Assembly: GCF_021917145.1 (NCBI RefSeq)
Contig: NC_061075.1
Location: 1,416,215-1,480,214, forward strand
DNA length: 64,000 nt
Reading direction: 5' to 3'
Origin: Hypomesus transpacificus
Lineage: Eukaryota; Chordata; Actinopteri; Osmeriformes; Osmeridae
Shown here: positions 34,380 through 47,233 of the stretch, one piece after another
Layout: every line of letters starts with the position of its first letter
How positions within the stretch are numbered: the stretch's first letter is position 1
Position numbers and translations under genes: made by a program
Notes under the pieces: generated by a model
Databases searched by the model: none
What the model was told of the DNA's origin: nothing
What the model saw: the letters and a program-made list of their open reading frames with translations, nothing else

Positions 34380-35393
34380 CCATTTAGCTTTGCCGATACA
34401 AAAATGGGGCTATGGCTATTTTCCTATGCCTATCCAAATGTAATATCTAATGTGTATGGCAAAAGAATTAGGAGAGTTTTCTGGTCTTTCCTGTCATGAT
34501 CTGTCTCATAATATGCTGACTCCTCATTTAATAGACTTCACCTCACTTACCTCCATTGTGCTTTATAATCTAACATATGTCTCCTTTCTTGAAAATCCAC
34601 GTTTTCTGTGTTATAAAAGCACCAGTCAATCTCACTTTTGGATACTGAGATCTAAGATACTTGGAGGTAAAGACCCCAGCTGTAGATATACTCATGTTGT
34701 TTGTTGTGAAGTCCTGCTGTGTTGACAGGATCAATTAACCTGCTTTCTCTGATCACAAATGACATCGTTTCTGCACTGCTGTACCCTGAAGGCCTGCCCA
34801 AAACTCACCACAGGAAGCTGGTCCTTTTCAAAGATCTGTTTTGTACTCTGCAATGTACTGAATGAGAAAGGATGTTATTGTTTTGTGTGTGGACAAGATG
34901 TGTCATAACATGGTTTACTGTCCAATTAAAATCAAGAAAGGAAAGTGTCTGGCTGTTTATTGTCAACAACAAAAGTCAGTTTATTGCACTCATTGGATGC
35001 TTGGCATTAAACATCTGAGCAGGGGATATAGGTATTGACTCTCTGTGTGAAGTAATCTGTTAATATGTGCAGTGAAAGCAAAGTTGGAAGTTTTATCTCT
35101 GGAGAGTATATAACCCAGGTTTTATGTGGATCTTGATGATTCAGTAAACATCACTGCACTGGATGAAATTTGGTCCCAAATGAAAAATATAAATAATATA
35201 TATACATAACTGTAAAGTTATAGTCTTAGCGTGCAACATTCCCTTCCATTAGCCACAACACATTTTCTTCTCCACACTGCAGATGCCGAATAGATCGATC
35301 CGGTCCGTATGAAGAAGTCCAGTGCCATGGTTTAAGCGGTCTCCGCTATATGCCCAACGCAAAGCGGAATGAGGCAGTGGGAATAGCAACACT
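34380..35393. other. Intergenic calr4-eps15 and eps15 upstream region
   Basis: About 1 kb of AT-rich single-copy sequence; no further gene is recognised. The last 120 bases before the eps15 ATG (35394) are more GC-rich and should hold its 5' UTR and promoter; I see no TATA box. Confidence 0.5.
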
Positions 35394-36493
35394 ATGGCTG
35401 CCAGTCTCTCTCTGACTCAGGTAACCCTGTCTTTAAACTTGTACTTAACGTCTCAGAATATCTGTCTCCACTCTCCTTATTGAACATGAGCATTGTTAGA
35501 CTACTCATGAATTTGGGTGTATAAAAACGGGCGCCTTCCGGTGTCTTTTCCACTCTCTTTTGAAGTTGTCCGCAGCTAGCTCTGACTGGGAAAAGTTTCT
35601 GGCTAATCTCTTTGGGGACTGCGAAAGGGCGTAGCTAGCTAGCTAGCTAGCTATCTATGTATCTGGCTCTATGCTACTTGGTATCATTTTTAAAACGGTT
35701 GAGATGGCTTCGATTGATAACTTTTCCTCAATTTCTTCTGGCAAAAAAAAATAATATTTCGCCATATTCTGAATGTTACTTTCCACTAACATGAACGTGA
35801 ACTCGGTCAGTGAAAGTCTCCGCTCTACTACTAGTACGGCATGTGTACTTAATGTCATCCAGTTGGTTTAGGTCTGTCAAAATCGCTTTACTAACTTGCT
35901 AGCCTGCTGTCTCCCATACAAGTAACACTAAATGATGTAGCTAGCCAGCCAATGTTGATAATCATCCTTCTTATTAATATAAGCGAGCTAGTCTAGCAAG
36001 CTAAATGGCTAGCTTACCGCACAACCCAGTGAATAATTGTCATTAGGAAGGGACCATGTTGACTGGCTGGGTTAATGTGTGGCTGATAGTGACCTTTGAC
36101 GATGAAGGTAATAGCTTAAACGCTTGTTTGCTCTTTTAGTTGGGTTTCTTACGTATAAAGTACATCGTTTTGTTAGAGACAACAAGCTAGCATGGCTTAC
36201 TGCTTTTTAATTGTAAGAAGAGGAAGCATCACTTTTAGTTACAAAACTGGCAGGCAGCTTTTAGACCTAATTGCCAAGTTTGGGAGAATTATGAAAAATG
36301 CGTTGTGCGCACTCAATTTTAAAGCAAATGCCTGATTAAGAAAATATATCAAGATAGTTTTATAATGTTCGCTCTATACTAATTGGCATTTGCCACTAAG
36401 TTCATCAGTTTGTTAATAAGTCACAAAACCTGTAACCGAAGCCACCGTCCAAGACTAACACAGAAATTTCAACCTGGAGGTGTTATGGATACA

Positions 36494-36529
<36 letters not shown>

Positions 36530-39500
36530 CGTTTACAGTGGCATCATCCATGTGCAGTTTGTTTGTGTGGTGCAGGTGTCTTGTGCAGTTATGTAATAGT
36601 TAAAGGTGCTGGGGTTTTCTTAGTAGCAGGTCGAGTTTTCATAGACAAGGAGAATGGTGCTGACTGGTAAATTTGGGGCAAACTCATGATTTTATTCAGA
36701 GAAGGAGTAAGGAGTCAGATGGCTGAGCGGTGAGGGAATCGGGCTAGTAATCAGAAGGTTACCGGATCGATTCCCCACTGTGCCAAATGACGTTGTGTCC
36801 TTGGGCAAGGCACTTCACCCTACTTGCCTCGGGGGGAATGTCCCTGTACTTACTGTAAGTCGCTCTGGATAAGAGCGTCTGCTACATGTAAATGTAGAAG
36901 GCTCATCGAGACCAGGGTGCATCTTGCAGTAAAACGTTACAATAAAAACATTCAGACCAGTATAATACAGTCAGTAGCTATATGGTGCTAGCTTGCTCTG
37001 TGAAGAGAGTGATTGGGGAGTGTTTGCAATGCACTGGACACAAAGCTTCAGTGTTTTGGCCGCCAACAGTTCCAGGCACACATTTCTGTTTGCGATAGAA
37101 AATGGGGACAGACAAGCTGAGGCCTACATGTGTGAATAATGATCAGATTATGAATCAGCCATTGACCGCTCTTGACTGGCAATGCCAATCTTCACGTTCC
37201 TCATCCGGATCTAATCGCATTTGTTTAGTGAATCTGTGTGCTAGCAGCTGTTAGCCGCTGGGCCACTCCTTCATGAGGGTGTGCTAGCAGTTGTTAGCCG
37301 CGGGGCCACTCCTTCATGAGGGTGTGCTAGCAGTTGTTAGCCGCGGGGCCACTCCTTCATGAGGGTGTGCTAGCAGTTGTTAGCCGCGGGGCCACTCCTT
37401 CATGAGGGTGTGCTAGCAGTTGTTAGCCGCGGGGCCACTCCTTCATGAGGGTGTGCTAGCAGTTGTTAGCCGCGGGGCCACTCCTTCATGAGGGCCCTGG
37501 GAGCCACAGGATGTGTGTCAGGAAGCCTGTGGCGTGGTCGTGGTGTTTTTTCTTTACAGATCAGCAGAAAGCGTCTGTCCCCTGTCATTGCGCAAACACA
37601 CACAGACACTTTACTAACTTTATTACGTTATACTCCAGACAAGATGCAGCTTGCACAACGGAAACAGGAAATATGGGATATTAACAGTTCTTTCATATTG
37701 TTATGGTCAGATTAGTGAATGAATGTCTGTTCTCCTGTCCAGACAGATTCAGGGACCTGTCTTGTCTCTCGTTCTTCCCAGTAAAAGGATTATTAGACGG
37801 CTTCCCATTTATATGAACCAGGCTACTTACTTTTGCCTTTGGTTGTGTTTTTCCTCAATCCAGAAAGTCCTGTGTCATATTAATGTCATTTTTTTCAATC
37901 CCCTTATTCTTCGGAAAACAAACACATTCCTTCGAATGTTGTTCTAGATGCTGCTGTTTCTGCGAGGGACTTTACGATGCCTGGCAGAGTAATCAGAATA
38001 GAATTACAAGCATTGAGAGACGAAACACACTGAAGAATGCTCCGGAGTCAACATATTGATTTGAATAAGTTTGCCTCTCCCGTCTGTAATGAATCACCCC
38101 AGGTTGTTGGCAGCTGCCCCAGGGGCAACCAGGCAGGCAGGCACGCAGGCAGGCAGGCAGGCAGGCAGAGACACTGGAGCAGAGCTCACTCTTGGCCCTC
38201 AGTCAGACACACACTTGTGGATCCCAGCTTGGCTGGAAGAGTGGCTGGTCTTGTCTGCCTGTCTCTTTTTTGGAACAGAGAATTCTCAATGAGACAGAAA
38301 TCTCAATGAACCCCCTGTACAAAGGATTAGACTAAATAGTACACCTTATATTATACTGATAGTTAATTATAGAATTTTAAATGATCGGTCACCTCAACAG
38401 CAAGCTATTGATACATTTAAGATGCTTAGTTTTTTTTATACAAAACTGGCTCAGCAACAACAACACTTGTGACCAAAGCAAGTAAATGCAGTCTTAATGG
38501 CATGATGCATAATGCATTAAAACAGGAAGTGTCTCTTCCTGACGGGCTGCGGAGACCGTCCAGTAATATTGCCTCAGTGTGATCGCTCTCTAATGCAGAA
38601 TCTCTTTCTCACTCCACAGCTCTCCAGTGGAAATCCTGTCTATGACAAATACTATCGACAGGTAAGACCTTCCCCATGTCAGTAGGACCACACCACCATG
38701 AATTGTGTGTTAGTTTTGCAGGGAGGTGAGACACAGACTGAGTTAAGGCCAACAAGACAGAGACAGATATTCTGTTGTGTGAGAGGGAGAGACACGTAGA
38801 GAGAAGCAGTGCAGTAAATGCTACTAGCTGCAGATCTCCAGTCTGCAGGCGGCTGTAGTGGTTACAGCACACAGTTACAGTGTCTAGTCAGTGTGCTAGA
38901 CCTCAGAGAAGGCTTCTCAACACTATGAATTAATGATGATCCTCTCTCTTCCTGCCCGCTGCCCATGACAGCCTTTCTAGCTAGCTGCTTCAACTGACAG
39001 GGCAGGGGAACATGGTTGGATGCTGTGCAGGCAAAAATGCCTTAAAGTTGTGTTATTTGAAGTGAGAACTAGCTTTGAATGCAGTATTTATGGTTTAGTC
39101 CTCCATTGATGTCACACGCACAATTAAATAGGCTGCAGTGCTTCAATTCGAGGCTTAAGCTGCTGTTTGTGTCCAATGTACCGCCACCTTTGAGGTAGTA
39201 GGTAAGAAAATGTTGACACAAAAATGCTGTCTCAGCAGAATGTATTACTGTTATTTTTATTTCCATAATGTACCAACTATAATGGGTTATACCTGTGTGA
39301 GCTAGATAAGCTGTGTCGTTTCCAGGCTGTGTGTGACTTCCTGTGTGTGGTGTCCAGGCTGTGTGTGACTTCCTGTGTGTTGTGTCCAGGCTGTGTGTGG
39401 TGTCCAGTCTGTGACTTCCTGTGTGTAGTGTCCAGGCTGTGTGTGACTTCCTGTGTGTTGTGTCCAGGCTGTGTGTGGTGTCCAGTCTGTGACTTCCTGT

Positions 39501-42500
39501 GTGTAGTGTCCAGGCTGTGTGTGACTTCCTGTGTGTGGTGTCCAGGCTGTGTGTGACTTCCTGTGTGTGGTGTCCAGGCTGTGTGTGACTTCCTGTGTGT
39601 TGTGTCCAGGCTGTGTGTGGTGTCCAGTCTGTGACTTCCTGTGTGTAGTGTCCAGGCTGTGTGTGACTTCCTGTGTGTGGTGTCCAGGCTGTGTGTGACT
39701 TCCTGTGTGTGGTGTCCAGGCTGTGTGTGACTTCCTGTGTGTAGTGTCCAGGCTGTGTGTGACTTCCTGTGTGTGGTGTCCAGGCTGTGTGTGTGGTGTC
39801 CAGGCTGTGTGTGACTTCCTGTGTGTAGTGTCCAGGCTGTGTGTGACTTCCTGTGTGTGGTGTCCAGGCTGTGTGTGTGGTGTCCAGGCTGTGTGTGACT
39901 TCCTGTGTGTAGTGTCCAGGCTGTGTGTGACTTCCTGTGTGTGGTGTCCAGGCTGTGTGTGTGGTGTCCAGGCTGTGTGTGACTTCCTGTGTGTAGTGTC
40001 CAGGCTGTGTGTGACTTCCTGTGTGTGGTGTCCAGGCTGTGTGTGTGGTGTCCAGGCTGTGTGTGACTTCCTGTATGTGGTGTCCAGGCTGTGTGTGTGG
40101 TGTCCAGGCTGTGTGTGACTTCCTGTGTCTGGTGTCCAGGCTGTGTGTGTGTGTGTGTGTGTGGTGTCCAGGGTGTGTGTGTTACTTCCTGTGTCTCTGG
40201 GAGCAGGTGGACCCCTCAGGCAGTGGCCAGGTGGCAGCTGCAGATGCTGCCTTGTTCCTCAAGAGGTCTGGCCTGGCCGACCTGGTCCTGGGCAAGGTAG
40301 CTTCACGGGCTGGGACACTAGCCGCCCGGCCAGGGGCCGCATGTACACAGAGCTATTCTTAAAAATAAAATAAAACTTCTGTATGTTTCAAACACTGTTT
40401 GTGCAACGGTGTGAATGTTAGTCTTAACGCTGACAGATATTAATTTTTTTGTCAAAAATATGTCATAGAATTTTTTAACAATGTATTTTATTCATGCATT
40501 TTTTTCCTTTTGGCCACTGTGTCACCATTATCACACTGACTGTTTTTATTTTAGTGTTTGTTTACCTGTTAACTTGCTGATGATGTGATTCAAAAATTGT
40601 TGGAAGTACATAACTCTCTCCGTTTGCATAGATCTGGGATTTGGCAGATTCTGAACGCAAGGGCTGTCTCAACAAACAGGTACATTTACCTCATAAATCA
40701 ACACAAAACACCAAACGAAACCCCCACTTCTCAACAAAATTACATTGTTTTGAGATCTTGTAGTGATTGTAAGTGTACCTCGATGTGTTTACGCCCCTCA
40801 GCAATTCTTCATTGCCTTGCGGTTGGTGGCCTGCGCTCAGAGCGGCCTGGAGGTGGCGCTAAAGAACTTCAACCAGAAGGGAGTTCCTCCACCGAAGTTT
40901 GTGAGTACAGACAGACAGGACTGTCCTCTGTCAAAACAGTCAGCTCCCAGTGTTGATGTTATTCAAGATGCTCCAACACAACAATCACTGACTGATTCAC
41001 TAAGCTGTGCAAAGTGGAGCCAACAAGAATCTTTACATCGTAAAAGCCTGTGGATTCATATTAATGTGTGAACGGTGGATCTGATTGAGTGTCCCTGCTC
41101 TGCCTTCAGCATGACCCCAGCAGCCCACTGCTTCCTGGAGGCGTGGTCACCGACAGCCCCTGGGTCGTTAAGGTGAGCCGCTCACCTAAATCAGATGCAC
41201 TGTGCACCTCAGACGTAACGAATCATTCCGGATCCAACGTCAGCATTAAGGACGCCTTTGGCTAACAAACGTACTTTTTCTGACACAATAACTGGAATTC
41301 TTCTTCTTTGTGCCTCTGCTGTAGCGATGCATCACTAGCCCCCTGCTTCTCTGACGTTAATAACCCATCCTGGGCTGGGAAGCAGATCTAATCAATAGTT
41401 CTCATCCAATATGACTGGCTCTGTGTCCACAGGCAGAGGAGAAGCTGAAGTTCGATGCCATCTTTGACAGCTTGTCTCCAGCAGGGGGCATGCTCTCAGG
41501 GGACAAGGTTAAACCTGTGCTGCTCAACTCCAAACTGCCAGTCGACGTACTGGGACGGGTGAGCAAACTGCTGCTGTGTCTGTGTGTCTGTGTGTGTGTG
41601 TGTGTCTACGGATGGTTATTGTTTGTTCATGTTGATGGTTCAGTTGATGACGAAACTGTGTGTGTGTGTGTGTGTGTTGCAGGTTTGGGAACTCAGTGAT
41701 CTTGACAGAGATGGAATGCTCGACAGAGATGAGTTTGCTGTGGTAAGAATGCTCTCGTCAGCACTTATCTGAGAGATCATACAGAAACTGTAGTCGATAT
41801 CTGCCAAATCAAGGTCGGTGTAAATGAACAGACTTCCATTTATAACAAGCTAATGGTGCCCTTGTTTGTATTTAAATTCACTTGAAGTTTGCATTTATGT
41901 TTTGTCAAGGTTTGTTCACCATCGGGAATACTCTTTAAAAACCTGTCTGTTATGTTTATCTGCTGCTGTTCTATGCTGTGTCCATCAAGGTCCTGAATCA
42001 CACTAGGTGCTAAGGTTGAGCTGTAGCTTTGCGTTCTGGGAGATTTTGATCACATCGGCATGTGTTTTTGCTTATGTAACGTCCAGATGTTTGTAGCTGA
42101 GCAGACGGCCCAGCCTGTTGCTGTCCTGGGTGTCACATATGGGAAACGTCTGTTTGTTGTTACGTGGATGAAACTTGACAAAGAGCTCAGAGCTCAAAGG
42201 CAGACCCTGCCTGTCGACCTAGTTGTGTGGAAATACATTGAACATGCGTGCTTCTGCCGTTGCCGATGTGATTTAACATTGTTGTTTTCCCTGTTCCCTC
42301 AGGCCATGTATCTGGTCTACAGAGCCCTAGAGGGGGAGTCCGTCCCCATGTCCCTGCCCCCACCCCTCGTCCCCCCCTCCAAGAGGAAGAAACCCTCCGT
42401 GCCCCCCGTCGTGCCCCCCGGGGTGCCCCCCGTCATGCCCCTTCTGCCCTCACCCCCCTCCGTCAAAGACCGCTCGTCCCACGCAGGGACCAAGACCCTC

Positions 42501-43490
42501 CCTGCGCCCCCCAAGCCTACTCCCTCCTCGGTGGGTACCAGCCTCACCCAGCCCCCCAAGGCTGCAGTCCCCACGGTAGGTAGAGTGGCCTACGACACTG
42601 TTGGCGTAACTTGGATGAAGTCCTCTTTCCTGGTTTCCTACCTTCTCCTGTCCACACTCGTTTCCTATTTCCTACTCTTCAGGGAAGTGGTGTGAACATC
42701 GACGTTTAAGAAACTGACCCTCACTTTGCCCTCTTTAGTCACCTCTCGCATCTTGCTATAAACCCCAGTGTTCCTACTCTCCTCTCCTCACTGTCGTTTT
42801 ATATTATATTATATATTGTATTGCTACTGTTGAAATTGCACTCATGGCTAAAGTAACTCACCTCCCTGTGTCCATATTGATCTCCCATCTGTCCGCTGTC
42901 TCTTCACTTATCTGTGTTCTTCTCGTCTCCTTCCCCTCTGTGGGTCTCCTCTCCTCCACCCCCCCTTCTCCCCCTTTCCTCCGCCCCCTCTCCTCCATCC
43001 CCCCTTCGCCCCCTCTCCTCCGCCCCCTCTCCTCCACCTCTTCTCCTCCGCCCCCTCTCCTTCGCCCCCTCTCCTCCGCAAACCTCTCCTCCACCTACTC
43101 TCCTCCGCCCCCTCCCTCGCTGCAGTGGGTGGTGTCGCCTGCAGACAAGCTCAAGTACGACGAGGTGTTTGCCAAGACGGACGGGGACATGGACGGGCTG
43201 GTATCGGGGCCCGAGGTGCGAGACATCTTCCTGAAGACGGGCCTCCCCTCCGCCACGCTCGCACGCATCTGGTGAGCCTCTGGGCCTCCCCGCTTCTGAG
43301 GGGCCCCCGACTGGACACCCCTGGGGGCAGCAGTCCCAATGGGGCCCCCTCTTTCCAGGATGTGCTTATTTAAGCTCCAGGCTTACCAATTGAAGTCTAT
43401 TGATTTTCCCCTGTCAGAAATCATTGATCGTTTATGTAATTTGTGCTTGTGGTGGGTCTGTGACCCCATTTGGTGTATGTGTGTGTGTGT

Positions 43491-43577
<87 letters not shown>

Positions 43578-44814
43578 TCTGTGTGTCCCAGGGAGCTGTG
43601 TGACATTGGGGACATAGGGAAGCTGACCAGAGAGCAGTTTGCTCTGGCACTGCATCTGATCAACCAGAAGCTGGTGAAAGGCCTGGACCCTCCGCAGAGC
43701 CTGGGCCCAGAGATGATGCCCCCCTCAGACCGGCTGACTGCCAAGCAGGTACGGCCCTCCTCTGCCCTCCACCTACGCACTTCTGCTCAACTAAAGGAGG
43801 ATTCTCTTATTTTTGCCGCTTAAGCTTTGTCATAATGATTATTCACCATTTAAGGTGTAAGATTTAAGCTTTTCTAAAATTTAAAGGAATAAAATGGTTT
43901 TAGTTTTTTGTCAATCACATTTATTCTCTGATAATAGCTGCTAATAAAAACTTCTTACTAATCTTTTCCTTCCCTTTTCCTGTGCTGTGCTTGTGTGTGT
44001 TTCTGTGTGTGTTTCTGCATGTGTTTCTGTTTCCTAGCTTGCTGCTGTGTGTGTGTGTGTGACCCTGTCCGTGTGTGTTCCTCCTTTTCCTCCTCTTCAT
44101 CAGTCATGCATTGTTGACAGGGTGGACTCGCCCCCCTATGGGTGCCCCCCCACCGAGTGAGTGCTAGCTCAGGATGCACCTCAATACTGTCGAGTCGCTT
44201 CCTCTCCTAGTCTCCTCACCATCACCCCACTGAAACCTCATACTTGAAGATTTGAATAGAAACAACTAGGAACGTTTTGTGAGTCTGTTTTGAGGACTCT
44301 GCCCCCGCCCCCAAGTTTGGAGGTGAACTTGTTTGTCATCGAACGTAAGTGTTCTCAAGCCCCCCTTCCTGTGAGTAATATAAGGATTCCAGTAGAGGAA
44401 GCCCCCTCAGAGTATTGAGACACGCCCGCTGGGTTTCAGCTGGGTTGCATTCAAAGGGTTTCTGAACTAACGCCTCATCACAAACACTCTCTCTAGCTCC
44501 GCCCCGTCCCAGTCGTTCTAGCCGTAGCCAGTGTGGTCCCGTCATCCATGGAGCCGTACCTGTGTGTGTGTGTGTGTGACCGTGTCTCCTACATCTGTTC
44601 CTGTTCTGTTTCTTGTGCTAAGATCAAAAACATTTGACATGTCTCGCTCCTCCCCTCTGGGTGGTTCATTGTGATCCTCAACATAAGTTGGAGTCATAAA
44701 TAAGCTGGAGGATAAAACAAAGAGCCCTCATCTCACGTGCTGCTGTTGTAGTCTGTTGACTGTGTAGAGACATCGTGTTTGACTGTGTGCTTGTGTATGG
44801 TGGATGTTTGTTGC

Positions 44815-44853
<39 letters not shown>

Positions 44854-44998
44854 TGACAGGTGAACGCTTGAGTGATGCTGGTGTTAATCCACTGTTGAAC
44901 CTCTGTCCCCTGCAGAACAACTTACTCAACCTGGCTGCTGACTTCTCAGCTATCAAGGAGCTGGATTCTCTCAGCAACGAGATCGTTGAGCTACAGCG
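35394..44998 (+). CDS. eps15: EPS15 endocytic adaptor, 5' half (three EH domains)
   Basis: EPS15 is a clathrin-coated-pit scaffold whose EH domains bind NPF motifs. Twelve exons join in frame: 35394-35420, 38620-38661, 40207-40296, 40632-40679, 40802-40900, 41110-41172, 41433-41558, 41683-41742, 42303-42575, 43126-43271, 43592-43748 and 44916-44998. They give about 371 residues. EH1 contains KIWDLADSE-like text, EH2 has [18 protein letters not shown] (a full EF-hand loop), EH3 has [12 protein letters not shown]. The start [21 protein letters not shown] matches EPS15 rather than EPS15L1. The coiled coil, DPF repeats and UIMs are not found before the assembly gap, so the gene is incomplete. The linker between EH2 and EH3 is about 60 residues longer and proline-rich compared with human EPS15. 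Intron 1 (3.2 kb) holds a SINE and a minisatellite. Confidence 0.95.
36487..36528. repeat. CA microsatellite in eps15 intron 1
   Basis: About 20 CA units. The remaining intron is AT-rich and otherwise unremarkable, apart from a CTAG run at 35632-35652 and the elements listed separately. Confidence 0.85.
36711..36896 (+). mobile_element. tRNA-headed SINE, copy 3
   Basis: Plus-strand copy in eps15 intron 1. The head 'gctgagcggtgagggaatcg' (A-box region) and 'aaggttaccggatcgattcc' (B box) is followed by the body 'ggcaaggcacttcaccctac' and the tail 'aagagcgtctgctacatgta'. Confidence 0.9.
37240..37497. repeat. 42-base minisatellite, 6 copies
   Basis: The unit GTGCTAGCAGTTGTTAGCCG plus CGGGGCCACTCCTTCATGAGGGT is repeated six times, nearly identical except the first. 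It lies in eps15 intron 1. Confidence 0.95.
39320..40190. repeat. 31-base minisatellite reaching eps15 exon 3 acceptor
   Basis: Units of 'gtgtccaggctgtgtgtgac' plus 'ttcctgtgtgt' repeat about 25 times, with a higher-order pattern in the 3' half. The last unit ends about 15 bases before the acceptor of exon 40207-40296. Open cysteine/valine-rich frames here are artefacts. Confidence 0.93.
43478..43577. repeat. GT microsatellite before eps15 exon 11
   Basis: About 48 GT units with two interruptions, ending 15 bases from the acceptor at 43590. Long GT runs so close to an acceptor can change exon use. Confidence 0.92.
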
Positions 44999-45307
44999 GT
45001 GAGTATGGGAGACAGGGAGGGAGGGAGGAGAGAGGGAGGGAGGGAGGAGAGAGGGAGGGAGGGAGGAGAGAGGGAGGGAAGGAAGGAGGGCAGAATATCC
45101 GCTTCAATATAATAATATGAGTCCCGTTTGTATTACGTAAAGCTCCAAAAATGATTTATGGCTCCAAGTCCCCATCTACACTCACATCTAGCTTATACTA
45201 GGACATGGGCTTGGGCTGAGATCCCAATTTTACAACGTCTGGCTCCACCCCTGCCTACCGCCACAAATATAATCACATTCTGTGGGAAACACCGGAGAGG
45301 AAAAGGA

Positions 45308-45862
45308 GGATGAGAGGCTGGGAAAGACAGAGAGGCTGGGGGAGGACAGAGAGGCTGGGGGAGGACAGAGAGGCTGGGGGAGGACAGAGAGGCTGGTGGT
45401 GGACAGAGAGGCTGGGGGAGGACAGAGAGGCTGGGGGAGGACAGAGAGGCTGGGGGAGGACAGAGAGGCTGGTGGTGGACAGAGAGGCTGGGGGAGGACA
45501 GAGAGGCTGGGGGAGGACAGAGAGGCTGGGGGAGGACAGAGAGGCTGGTGGTGGACAGAGAGGCTGGGGGAGGACAGAGAGGCTGGTGGTGGACAGAGAG
45601 GCTGGGGGAGGACAGAGAGGCTGGAGGAGGACAGAGAGGCTGGTGGTGGACAGAGAGGCTGGGGGAGGACAGAGAGGCTGGGGGAGGACAGAGAGGCTGG
45701 GGGAGGACAGAGAGGCTGGGGGAGGACAGAGAGGCTGGGGGAGGACAGAGAGGCTGGTGGTGGACAGAGAGGCTGGGGGAGGACAGAGAGGCTGGGGGAG
45801 GACAGAGAGGCTGGGGGAGGACAGAGAGGCTGGTGGTGGACAGAGAGGCTGGGGGAGGACAG
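45308..45862. repeat. 19-base minisatellite (first array)
   Basis: Unit GAGGCTGGGGGAGGACAGA with a common variant GAGGCTGGTGGTGGACAGA, about 29 copies. It gives long open frames in several phases that are not genes. Confidence 0.95.
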
Positions 45863-46181
45863 AGATATTAAACAGAGTTTCTGGGACAGTTTGTTCAGCA
45901 TTTCTCCGCCCCGCTCCCTCTCTTTCTCTCGCGTCTCTACATCAAGTCAGATTGTATTTCTTACCCACAGATCAACACTGCTAACCTACACTCCTTAGAG
46001 AAACTGGAAAAACCAATAAAAGAAACACAAAGAAATACAAGAGGACATACAGACAGACTTAAGACAAAGCACAGGACTTGTGTGTGAAGTCAGCCTGTCA
46101 TTTTATGACTTCCCCTTTTTAGGAATCGGGAGGGTGAGAGAACTGAGAAGTTTATTTCTCCTCCACCCTTCTGACAGCTGA

Positions 46182-46225
<44 letters not shown>

Positions 46226-46424
46226 AAGAGAGAGGTGGAGGAGGGCCTCAGGTTTAAAGAGGAACCAGAGAATATAATAAAGCTGTAGAGAGATAAGAAC
46301 AAGAGATTGAAGATGAAAGGAAGCAGCGAAGATGTTAAAGACTCTGGTTTGTGGCTGTTTCGAACCCCCTCCTCCGGTGGAGGACCCTGGAGATGGGGAG
46401 GAGGCCTGTGGCTGGAGGTTGGTG

Positions 46425-46800
46425 CTGGGGGAGGGTGGCTGGGGAGAAGGGGGAGGGTGGCTGGGGAGAAGGGGGAGGGTGGCTGGGGAGAAGGGGGAGG
46501 GTGGCTGGGGAGAAGGGGTAGGGTGGCTGGGGAGAAGGGGGAGGGTGGCTGGGGAGAAGGGGGAGGGTGGCTGGGGAGAAGGGGGAGGGTGGCTGGGGAG
46601 AAGGGGGAGGTAGGGGTGGAGAAGGGGGAGGTAGGGGTGGAGAAGGGGGAGGGTGGCTGGGGAGAAGGGGGAGGTAGGGGTGGAGAAGGGGGAGGGTGGC
46701 TGGGGAGAAGGGGGAGTTAGGGGTGGAGAAGGGGGAGGTAGGGGTGGAGAAGGGGGAGGTAGGGGTGGAGAAGGGGGAGGTAGGGGTGGAGAAGGGCCTG
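46425..46800 (+). repeat. G-rich 20-base minisatellite (first array)
   Basis: Units GGGAGGGTGGCTGGGGAGAA and GGGGGAGGTAGGGGTGGAGAA. Nearly every unit carries several G runs, so quadruplex formation is possible. A related array lies at 48305-48675. Confidence 0.93.
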
Positions 46801-46929
46801 GGCTGGGAAGGACCTACATGTAGGCTGTCTGAAGCTTAAACTTATACTGACCTGATTTGGGGATGTGTGAAATGTAAATAGAGCTGTCATTTGACATATT
46901 TATTTGTATGTCCTTTGTATGACCAGTGT

Positions 46930-47233
46930 GCCAGGATCCTCCAGTATGTTCTTGGTCTGTGTGTGGGGTGAGGCAGAGAGTCAGGTTCCTCCAGTATGTT
47001 CTTGGTCTGTGTGTGGGGTGAGGCAGAGAGTCAGGTTCCTCCAGTATGTTCTTGGTCTGTGTGTGGGGTGAGGCAGAGAGTCAGGTTCCTCCAGTATGTT
47101 CTTGGTCTGTGTGTGGGGTGAGGCAGAGAGTCAGGTTCCTCCAGTATGTTCTTGGTCCGTGTGTGGGGTGAGGCAGAGAGTCAGGTTCCTCCAGTATGTT
47201 CTTGGTCTGTGTGTGGGGTGAGGCAGAGAGTCA
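46930..47233. repeat. 50-base minisatellite, 6 copies (first array)
   Basis: Unit 'gttcctccagtatgttcttg' plus 'gtctgtgtgtggggtgaggcagagagtcag' is repeated with very few changes. The same array recurs at 48810-49113, including the shared 'ggtccgtg' variant in the fifth unit. Confidence 0.94.

Noticed and set aside
39329-40362. Cysteine/valine-rich repeat protein
   Set aside because: Translation of an intronic minisatellite; only 40207-40296 is coding and it belongs to eps15.
43339-43655. Polyvaline-cysteine or polythreonine-histidine ORFs
   Set aside because: Translations of a GT/CA microsatellite.
44104-44156. Possible extra eps15 exon between exons 11 and 12
   Set aside because: It has an acceptor and a GTGAGT donor, but its length (53 bases) would break the frame and no family member shows the sequence.
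45230-45998. Open frames of 220-240 codons on both strands
   Set aside because: Artefact of the 19-base minisatellite; composition is repetitive and frames overlap on both strands.
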